Of a stretch of DNA of 64,000 nt, positions 25,757 through 32,564 are shown one piece after another. The stretch comes from J054 sp963850255 (GTDB taxonomy: Bacteria; Pseudomonadota; Gammaproteobacteria; Steroidobacterales; GCA-2729495). The position numbers were made by a program, and so were the translations under genes. The stretch's first letter is position 1, and the number at the start of each line of letters is the position of its first letter. The notes beneath the pieces are model-generated. The model was not told the DNA's origin. It was given only the letters and a program-made list of their open reading frames with translations, and did not search any database. Where the stretch lies: NCBI GenBank assembly GCA_963850255.1, contig CAWKLL010000024.1, positions 310,001 through 374,000 on the forward strand, in the 5' to 3' direction.

Positions 25757-26368
25757 CTATTCGTTTGCCTGGATGAGCATGGCCATTCTGACCAGTCCGG
25801 CCAGCGAGCGGGCGCGCATTTTTTCCATCACCCGGGCACGGTGAATTTCTACCGTACGCTGGCTCAACTCCAGGTCCATGGCGATAACTTTATTGGCCAG
25901 CCCTCTGACCACACACTCCATCACTTCTCGTTCCCGCGGCGTGAGACTTTCCTGACGCGCCTGCAGCTCGCGTTTCTGGTCTTCCTCGGAGCGGTGTTCT
26001 TCGTCCCAACTCAGCGCCTGGTTAATACGGTCGAGTAGTTCCTGGTCGCGATAGGGCTTTTGAATGAAGTCGAAGGCGCCATTCTGTAGCGCCTCCACGG
26101 CCATCGGCACATCGCCGTGACCGGTGACGAAGATGATCGGCAGGGTGGCATGGCGGTCGATCAGCTGGCGATGTAATTCCATGCCACTGAGGCCCGGCAT
26201 GCGAATATCCAAAATCAGGCAACCATGCCAACTATCCTCGAAAGCCTCCAGGAAGACCTGTCCGTTCTCAAACAGCTGGCAGGGCATGCCAACGGAACGC
26301 AGTAGCAGACCCAGCGAATCGCGCACGGCCTGATCATCATCGACAACGTAAACGGTGGCTTCGGACAT
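25757..26368 (-). CDS. fixJ: FixJ-type response regulator
   Basis: 203 aa. Receiver with phosphoacceptor Asp54 (LILDIRMPGLSGM) and a C-terminal LuxR-type helix-turn-helix (LTPREREVMECVVRGLANKV), the FixJ layout. Its kinase FixL begins 3 bp upstream. In rhizobia FixJ activates fixK under low oxygen; the FNR/FixK-like protein at 13.2 kb could be a target, which is inferred. Confidence 0.9.
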   Translation of the reverse strand: MSEATVYVVDDDQAVRDSLGLLLRSVGMPCQLFENGQVFLEAFEDSWHGCLILDIRMPGLSGMELHRQLIDRHATLPIIFVTGHGDVPMAVEALQNGAFDFIQKPYRDQELLDRINQALSWDEEHRSEEDQKRELQARQESLTPREREVMECVVRGLANKVIAMDLELSQRTVEIHRARVMEKMRARSLAGLVRMAMLIQANE

Positions 26369-26371
26369 AAC

Positions 26372-27535
26372 TTAGCTTGGATCAGCAGCCTCTATGCGGG
26401 TCGGCAGCAGCAGGTCGAAGGTCGCTCCGCAGACCGGATTGTTGCGGAACTCCAGACTGCCACCATGAGCCTTGATTATAGACCGACTGATCGCCAGACC
26501 CATGCCCATGCCGGTCTTTTTGGTGGTAAAGAAAGGCGTGAACAGCTGCTCAGCGGCCTGTTCCGAGACCCCATGGCCACGATCGGTTATCGCAATATGG
26601 ACAGTTTCCGGGTCTTCTTTCCAAATCCGTAAGTCCAGCCGTCGATTGTTTTCGGGTACCTCAGACATGGCATCGACGCCATTGCGCAACAGGTTCAGTA
26701 TCACCTGCTGAATCTCAACGCGGTCCACCCACAGGCTCGGCAGGTCCTTTTCGATGCGAATGCGCAGATCCGTATGATTGGCTTTCGCGTCGATGGCCGC
26801 CAGCGGCAGGATCTCACTGATCAGGCTGCGCACCTCCACAGATGCCCGCTGCGCCGAGCGACCCCGTGCGAAATCGCGTATTCGCTGTATCACTTCGGCG
26901 GCGCGATGCGCCTGTTTGTCGATGGCGCTCAGTGCTTTGGAGACTTCGTCGATACTGCTGTCGTCGCGGCCCAGCAGTCGCAGGCAAGCTCCCGTGTAGT
27001 TGGCGATGGCCGCCAGCGGCTGATTAAGTTCATGCGCCATGGCGGCTGCCATTTCGCCCATGGTGGTCAGGCGACCTACGTGATTAAGTTGCTCGCGATG
27101 CACGATGGCCTGTTCCTCGGCTGCCTGCTGGGCAGTGAGATCGCGAATCAGGCCAACGAAGTGCCGCTCATTGCCAAAGCGTGCTTCGCCGATGGACAGG
27201 GCAACGGGAAAAGTACTGCCATCTTTGCGTCGGGCAACAACCTCGCGACCGATGCCGATAATCTTGCGCTGGCCCGTCTCGAGGTAATGGTCCATATAGT
27301 TGTGATGGGCGCGGGCGTCGCGCTCATTCATGATCATGTCAACGGACTGACCGACAACTTCGTCGCTTTGGTAGCCAAGCATGCGTTCGGCGGCCTGGTT
27401 GAAGCGCAGGATGCCCCCGGCCACGTCAGTGACAATGATGCCGTCGACGGCGGCATTCAGCAGGGCTTCGAGTTCGGCGGCGCTGAAGTTCGAGTTGGCC
27501 GTCGACAGCGCCGCCTGATCTGATGACTGTTGCAT
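26372..27535 (-). CDS. fixL: FixL-type heme-PAS oxygen-sensing histidine kinase
   Basis: 387 aa, soluble. PAS domain (residues about 25-135), H-box His168 (MAHELNQPLAAIANY), HATPase domain with GMGMGLAISRSI. Aligned with Bradyrhizobium FixL from memory, heme ligand His200 corresponds to His77 here and oxygen-contacting Arg220 to Arg97 (IIGIGR); Arg206 is replaced by His83. So heme binding is likely and the sensor may be tuned differently. Paired with fixJ. Confidence 0.85.
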   Translation of the reverse strand: MQQSSDQAALSTANSNFSAAELEALLNAAVDGIIVTDVAGGILRFNQAAERMLGYQSDEVVGQSVDMIMNERDARAHHNYMDHYLETGQRKIIGIGREVVARRKDGSTFPVALSIGEARFGNERHFVGLIRDLTAQQAAEEQAIVHREQLNHVGRLTTMGEMAAAMAHELNQPLAAIANYTGACLRLLGRDDSSIDEVSKALSAIDKQAHRAAEVIQRIRDFARGRSAQRASVEVRSLISEILPLAAIDAKANHTDLRIRIEKDLPSLWVDRVEIQQVILNLLRNGVDAMSEVPENNRRLDLRIWKEDPETVHIAITDRGHGVSEQAAEQLFTPFFTTKKTGMGMGLAISRSIIKAHGGSLEFRNNPVCGATFDLLLPTRIEAADPS

Positions 27536-27615
27536 TCAAACAAGATACAACGGCGCGCGGCAGGGCTGCCAGTATGCTGCTGCTGTCTGCCGGGAACGCC
27601 CGCGGTGCGGCTTAA

Positions 27616-28599
27616 TCAGGTGCTATCGCTGATTGACTGGAAGTCAGACGCCTGGGCCCGATAAGTCACCTCACTGCGAAAACCGGGCGGTTTGACGATC
27701 AATAAATCGCAGGCCATGTGCTCAAGAATTCGTTCCGCCGTGCTGCCGACCACCGCTTGTTTCAGACGGCTGCGGGCCAGCGAACCCAGTACCACCAGTC
27801 CCGCCTGGAGCTGGCGTGACAAGGCCGGCAAAGTATCCACAACGCTCCCGGCCATCAGGTGTTGTTGCCCCGGCGGCAAATCTAGCCCGGCGATTAACTC
27901 GTCGAAGGCTGCTGCATGCTCGTGCTTCACTTTGGCGTTGAGTTCGGCGACCGGCACCGGTGTCGGCGACATAGCCAGGGCGCCGGCCTTGGCAATTGCC
28001 GGCATCGCGTCATAGGCATGATAAATATGCAGTTCGCCGCTCATAGCGGTGACCAGCGCGGCGGCCTGGGCAAGAATTTCCTTGTCGAGCGAAGCTGGTT
28101 TGTCGTTTTCGTTGAGCGGATCAACAGCGGCCATAATCTTTTGCGAGGGCATTGCACCGCCTTTAACCAGCCACAGCGGCACCGGGCAGTCGCGGATTAG
28201 TTGCCAGTCGGTATTAGTGAACAGCGTGCGTGAGAGCGCGTTGTGATGATGGGTATCTTTTAGCACCATAGCGGGCTCACAACGCAGACATTCACGAATG
28301 ATCCCTTCGGCCAGTGGTGTATCCCAGACTGCCCTGACCGCCACCACATCAGCTTGTTCAGCATGCTCCGCGGCAATGCTGCGCAGGTAGCCGAGCTGAT
28401 GCTGCAGATCATTTTCACGCAACTGGGCGCGTTCTTGACCGGCGAACAGCCGCTTGCCTGAAAAGCGCGAGTCGTAGTGGCAAATCAGCAGCTCCAGCGG
28501 GCATGCCAGCTGACGGGCCAGCGCGAAGCCGCGCTCAATCGCCGGTTGCACTGCGCTAGTGGGGTCAACAACGACAAGAATCCGATTATCCCGGCTCAT
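27616..28599 (-). CDS. uspE: UspE-type tandem universal stress protein
   Basis: 327 aa containing two Usp domains (about residues 4-150 and 155-315), matching UspE. The second domain ends GSTAERILEHMACDLLIVKP, a recognisable Usp ATP-binding-type tail. In other bacteria UspE supports survival under stress and anaerobic growth and is FNR-linked. It lies upstream of fixL on the same strand (80 bp gap). Confidence 0.88.
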   Translation of the reverse strand: MSRDNRILVVVDPTSAVQPAIERGFALARQLACPLELLICHYDSRFSGKRLFAGQERAQLRENDLQHQLGYLRSIAAEHAEQADVVAVRAVWDTPLAEGIIRECLRCEPAMVLKDTHHHNALSRTLFTNTDWQLIRDCPVPLWLVKGGAMPSQKIMAAVDPLNENDKPASLDKEILAQAAALVTAMSGELHIYHAYDAMPAIAKAGALAMSPTPVPVAELNAKVKHEHAAAFDELIAGLDLPPGQQHLMAGSVVDTLPALSRQLQAGLVVLGSLARSRLKQAVVGSTAERILEHMACDLLIVKPPGFRSEVTYRAQASDFQSISDST

Positions 28600-28743
28600 G
28601 GGCAGCCTCCAATCTGTGGCAGTTTACTAGTTAAGACTATTCGTCGCTCCGGGCTCGGCCCGGAATGCGCGCTTGCGCGTATCTGACTGCGGCAAATGCG
28701 CATTGACCCCGGCTGGACCTGGTTGCTGGGAGAAGAATAGGCT

Positions 28744-29361
28744 GTGCCTATGCAGATCGAGCCGCCAGATAGTTCGGATAACAGGCTTCTGGGCCTGATA
28801 TTGGCCGCCGGCAGCGGCTCCCGCTACGGCGCACTCAAGCAGTTGCTGCCCGTCAACGAGTTGCCCATGGTGGTGCGCGCGGTGCGCCTGGCGGCCGCTG
28901 TTTGTGATGCGGGCGTGCTGGTGGTCACCGGCGCCGGCCAGGCTGACATTGTTTCAGCCCTGGCTGGCGAATCGGCGCGTGCAGTCTACAACCCGGCCTG
29001 GCGTGAAGGCATGGGCGCCTCACTGCGACAGGGCGCTCAGGCAGCGCCGGCCGGACTATCGGGTCTGCTGGTGATGCTGGCTGATCAGGCCGCGCTGAGC
29101 GCTGCTGATATTCAAAACCTGCTGAACGCCTGGCTAGCGCAGCCGGAGCAGCCGGCGGCCGCCTGGTTCGGCGGCCGCCTGGGCGCGCCGGCGATATTCC
29201 CTGCCAGCTGGCTGCCGCGCCTGCTGGCTGCGCAGGGTGATCAGGGGGCCCGCAGCTTGCTGCGCGCGGGAATCGACGTCAGCCGGGTACCCATGGCCAG
29301 TGCGGGCGAGGACATAGATACCCCGGCCGACTACCTTCGCCTGGCCGGCCGCGAAGAATGA
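28744..29361 (+). CDS. MocA/MobA-like NTP-transferase
   Basis: 205 aa. N-terminal nucleotide-binding loop LILAAGSGSRYGALKQLL, typical of MocA (molybdopterin cytidylyltransferase) and MobA-type enzymes, and a PVNELPMVVRAVRLA region. VMLADQAAL is the conserved Mg-binding stretch. Adjacent moaD and moaE support a molybdenum-cofactor role. Start is GTG at 28744 or ATG at 28750. Confidence 0.85.
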   Translation: MPMQIEPPDSSDNRLLGLILAAGSGSRYGALKQLLPVNELPMVVRAVRLAAAVCDAGVLVVTGAGQADIVSALAGESARAVYNPAWREGMGASLRQGAQAAPAGLSGLLVMLADQAALSAADIQNLLNAWLAQPEQPAAAWFGGRLGAPAIFPASWLPRLLAAQGDQGARSLLRAGIDVSRVPMASAGEDIDTPADYLRLAGREE

Positions 29362-29407
29362 GTCGCGCTTGTCAGGCTGCCACCCCAACGGGTAACGTCC
29401 GCAAACC

Positions 29408-29647
29408 ATGCACCAGATACGCGTTGATTATTTTGCCGTGCTGCGAGAGCACGTCGGCCTGCCCAGTGAGCAGCTGAGTACGCATGCCGGCACCGTCGGC
29501 GAGCTCTATGATGAGCTGCATAAGCGACATGTTTTTCCGGATATTGGTCCGCTCAAGGTTGCGGTCAATGATGAATTCGGTGACTGGCAGACGCCGCTGG
29601 CCGACGGCGATGCGGTCGTGTTTATTCCACCGGTTGCGGGCGGATGA
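29408..29647 (+). CDS. moaD: Molybdopterin synthase sulfur-carrier subunit MoaD
   Basis: 79 aa, ubiquitin-like fold ending in the essential Gly-Gly (PPVAGG). The C-terminal thiocarboxylate is the sulfur donor for molybdopterin. Overlaps moaE by 4 bp, the usual coupled pair. Downstream of the MocA-like gene. Confidence 0.93.
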   Translation: MHQIRVDYFAVLREHVGLPSEQLSTHAGTVGELYDELHKRHVFPDIGPLKVAVNDEFGDWQTPLADGDAVVFIPPVAGG

Positions 29648-30102
29648 GTGGTTTTAGCTTTGCAGATCAGGTGCTCGACCTTGAGGCGTGTCGAAGGTCT
29701 CTCGGTGATATCAGTTGTGGAGCCTATGCCAGTTTCGAGGGCTGGGTGCGCGATCATAATGACGGCCGCGAAGTCAGTGCGCTGGAGTATGAGGCCTACG
29801 AATCACTGGGTCTTAAAGAGGGCCAACGCATTATCGCTGAAGCCCTGGAGCGCTTCGAAATCGAACATGCCGCCTGCGTGCATCGGATCGGCGCGCTGGC
29901 CCTGGGCGAGCTGGCAGTGTGGGTAGGCGTGAGCGCGCATCATCGCGATGCCGCCTTCTCAGCCTGCCGCTACATCATTGATGAAACCAAAGTACGCGTG
30001 CCGATCTGGAAGAAAGAGCACTATCTGGCCGGTGATTCCGGTTGGGTCAACTGCGAAGCCTGCGCCAGTCACGGACATTCGCCACTGACCCGCTCTGCCT
30101 AG
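29644..30102 (+). CDS. moaE: Molybdopterin synthase catalytic subunit MoaE
   Basis: 152 aa. Conserved segments GAYASFEGWVRDHNDGREVS, LEYEAYESLG, HRIGALALGE, and the key lysines in VRVPIWKKEHYLAG near the C-terminus. Converts cPMP to molybdopterin with MoaD. ATG overlaps the moaD stop. Ends 34 bp before the convergent dsbA-like gene. Confidence 0.95.
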   Translation: MSGFSFADQVLDLEACRRSLGDISCGAYASFEGWVRDHNDGREVSALEYEAYESLGLKEGQRIIAEALERFEIEHAACVHRIGALALGELAVWVGVSAHHRDAAFSACRYIIDETKVRVPIWKKEHYLAGDSGWVNCEACASHGHSPLTRSA

Positions 30103-30136
30103 CTGCCGGCGCCGCGCCGCCGTCCGAACCCGCCTG

Positions 30137-31015
30137 TCAGAGATCCTGCTGTTCGCGCTCGACCAGTTCGTCAACCACCGCGAGCATGTCATCAAAGGAT
30201 TTGATTTCCGGGCCATCGGTCAGGTATTTACCGTTTACGACGAGTACCGGCACGCTGCGAATACGATAACGCGCGGTCAGGCCCTTGGCCTTCTTCAGCT
30301 TGCTTTCCACCGCGAAAGAACGAAATGTCTTGTCGAAGCTGTCGGCATCGACATCGAATTTACCGAAAAACTCACGGATCTCTTCTTCGCTGGTTAAGGT
30401 CTTCCGCTCCAGGTGAATGGCCCGGAAAATTGCCGGATGCATTTGTTCCAGCTTTCCGAGCGCCTCGGCGGTATAGAAAATGCGCGCGTGAATTTCGTTG
30501 GTCGGGTTCCACATTACCGGCAGGCGCACAAATTTGACGCCGTCGGGTTTTTCTTCCTTCCAATTGTCGACATAGGGGTCGAAATTGAAACAGTGGTTAC
30601 AGCCGTACCAGAACACTTCGGCCACTTCGACACCGTCGGCCAGGTCGGCGGTGCCCTGGGCGCTGGTCAGCTGGGAATAATGATCGCCTGAGGTATAGCG
30701 CCAGTCAGTTCTTGCTGCAGACGGGCTGCCGGCGGGCGCTTTGGCCACTGCAGCCATTAAATCAACGCTTTCGTCTTGCGCCTCGTCAGCTATTTCGCCG
30801 GCGGACTCGGTTACTGCCTCAACAGCGGCTTCTGCTTCGGCAGCAGCCTCCGCGACAGCGTCTGCGGCTGCTGCAGCGGGCTCGGCGACGGTTGCGGTTT
30901 CAGGTGTTGCGCTGGGCGGTGGCGTCGCATCTGCAGCGGTCGGGGTCTGCTCGTTGCCACCGCAGGCGATCAGTATTGCCGTCAGGAAAAGAGGCAGTAA
31001 TAGGCGAATTCTCAT
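30137..31015 (-). CDS. dsbA: Lipoprotein DsbA-family thiol:disulfide interchange protein
   Basis: 292 aa. Lipobox LIAC at Cys18, an unusual Ala/Glu/Pro-rich linker of about 80 residues, then a DsbA fold with redox motif CNHC (Cys139, Cys142, WYGCNHCF) and a cis-proline region IRSVPVLVVNGKY. It introduces disulfides in exported proteins. Typical DsbA is soluble periplasmic; this one is tethered. Cytochrome c4 lies 24 bp upstream, and engB and polA beyond, a known neighbourhood. Confidence 0.88.
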   Translation of the reverse strand: MRIRLLLPLFLTAILIACGGNEQTPTAADATPPPSATPETATVAEPAAAAADAVAEAAAEAEAAVEAVTESAGEIADEAQDESVDLMAAVAKAPAGSPSAARTDWRYTSGDHYSQLTSAQGTADLADGVEVAEVFWYGCNHCFNFDPYVDNWKEEKPDGVKFVRLPVMWNPTNEIHARIFYTAEALGKLEQMHPAIFRAIHLERKTLTSEEEIREFFGKFDVDADSFDKTFRSFAVESKLKKAKGLTARYRIRSVPVLVVNGKYLTDGPEIKSFDDMLAVVDELVEREQQDL

Positions 31016-31039
31016 AGTTTTGACCTCGGCGGCTGAGAC

Positions 31040-31684
31040 TCAGCGCAAACCTTGAATGTAAGCTGACACGGCGGCGATGTCGTCGTCGCTAAGCGTGGCA
31101 GAGATACCGCGCATCATCTGGCCGGCATCGGATTTTCGTTCCCCACTGGCATAAGCGCGCAGCTGGTTAGCGGTATACGTGGCGTGCTGCCCGGATAGTG
31201 ACGGATAGGCGGCGGCCGGATTGCCGCGACCGGTGGGGCCATGGCAGGCAATGCAGGCGCTGGTGCTGCGCTCACGATTTCCGCCCCGATACAGGCGCTC
31301 GCCGGCTTCTACCAGCTTGGCATCTGCTGCCCGCCGGGCTGCCTTTTGCGCTTTGTAATAGGCCGCCAGATCCAGCATGTCCTGATCGCTAAGGGCCATA
31401 ACCTGGCCCAGCATCAGCGGATTATTGCGCCCGCCGCCTGGCTTGAAGGCCTTCATTGACTGCACGAAATACTTTTCATGCTGCCCGGCCAGGCTGGGCC
31501 ATTCGGGATTCAGGCTATTACCGTCGGCGCCGTGGCAGGCGGCACAGGTGGCGGCCTTTTGCTCACCGCGTTCAGCCGAACCTTCGGCAGTGGCAGCTCC
31601 GGCGGCTAACAGCGTGGCCAGCAGCAAGGCCAGCTTCGTCAGCTTGCGGGTGTTGGAAATCGTCTCGGATTGGAACATATGCAT
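31040..31684 (-). CDS. Diheme cytochrome c4
   Basis: 214 aa, a periplasmic diheme cytochrome. Signal peptide, then two cytochrome c domains with heme motifs CAACH (47-51) and CIACH (about 143-147). The second domain repeats the first in shape (AYPSLSGQHATYTANQLRAY against EWPSLAGQHEKYFVQSMKAF). Cytochrome c4 passes electrons to cbb3-type oxidases. Co-oriented upstream of dsbA. Confidence 0.93.
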   Translation of the reverse strand: MHMFQSETISNTRKLTKLALLLATLLAAGAATAEGSAERGEQKAATCAACHGADGNSLNPEWPSLAGQHEKYFVQSMKAFKPGGGRNNPLMLGQVMALSDQDMLDLAAYYKAQKAARRAADAKLVEAGERLYRGGNRERSTSACIACHGPTGRGNPAAAYPSLSGQHATYTANQLRAYASGERKSDAGQMMRGISATLSDDDIAAVSAYIQGLR

Positions 31685-31788
31685 GAGGTTACCGGCCCCT
31701 TTGGCGGGACAAAGTCTTGCTATAGTGCGGAAGGCCGCGCATTTTACACCAAACCCTTGGAGCCCCGTCCACCGGGCTAAATTTTCGC

Positions 31789-32436
31789 ATGTCTGACTAT
31801 AGTAATGCTGTCTTCCTGACCAGTGCCTTTCGGTCCGATCAATTTGTCGCGGACAGCGGGCGGGAAGTGGCCTTTGCGGGCCGCTCTAACTCCGGCAAGT
31901 CCAGTGCCATCAACGCCATCGTCAATCGGCGCGGCTTTGCGCGCACCAGTAAGAGTCCCGGTCGCACCCAGCTGATCAATTTTTTCCAGCTGTCCGAACA
32001 ACGCCGCCTGGTGGATTTGCCGGGCTATGGCTACGCGCGCGTGACGCGGGCGCTGCAGCAGCACTGGCGGGTTCTGCTGGCGGACTATTTTGAGCAACGT
32101 CGCTCCCTGTCGGGTCTGATGCTGGTGGTGGACGCACGACGCGGTCTCGGTGATTTTGACTGGCAGATGCTCGACTGGTGTCGTGAGATTCATTGCCCGG
32201 TGCACGTGCTGCTGACCAAGGCTGACAAGCTCAAGCGGGCCGAGGCGGCCACAGCGCTGGCCGGGGTCAGGCGGGAGCTGGCAGATGAGGTCAGTGTGCA
32301 ATTATTCTCAGCGCTTAAAAATCAAGGTCTTGGCCCGGCCCGTGCAGCGCTGGAGAACTTTCTGGCGGGCAAAAAAAGGGCCTCGGGCGCGGAGTACAGG
32401 GGTGCGCCCGAGGCCAATTCAACCGGTTTGGGGTGA
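31789..32436 (+). CDS. engB: Ribosome biogenesis GTP-binding protein EngB/YsxC
   Basis: 215 aa GTPase needed for large ribosomal subunit assembly. G1 GRSNSGKSSAINAI, G3 VDLPGYGYAR, and G4 LTKADK are all present. The C-terminal about twenty residues are encoded by a hairpin that is also a terminator for polA on the opposite strand. Divergent from the cytochrome c4 gene. Confidence 0.95.
   Translation: MSDYSNAVFLTSAFRSDQFVADSGREVAFAGRSNSGKSSAINAIVNRRGFARTSKSPGRTQLINFFQLSEQRRLVDLPGYGYARVTRALQQHWRVLLADYFEQRRSLSGLMLVVDARRGLGDFDWQMLDWCREIHCPVHVLLTKADKLKRAEAATALAGVRRELADEVSVQLFSALKNQGLGPARAALENFLAGKKRASGAEYRGAPEANSTGLG
32371..32415 (-). terminator. Rho-independent terminator of polA inside the engB 3' end
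   Basis: On the minus strand a perfect 12-bp stem (GGCCTCGGGCGC pairing with GCGCCCGAGGCC) with a 13-nt loop is followed by CTTTTTTT. It is 150 bp beyond the polA stop and within engB codons, so the two convergent genes share it. Confidence 0.8.
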
Positions 32437-32564
32437 CCGGTATCCTGCCCGCTCAGGGAGGGTAGCGGGCGGCGCATCATGCGCCTGTAGATTTAGATTG
32501 GGTCTAAGCGCAAAAGTTCAAGGTCTTTTCGCTGTAGCGCAGCAGAACGCATCAGCGGCAGCAA

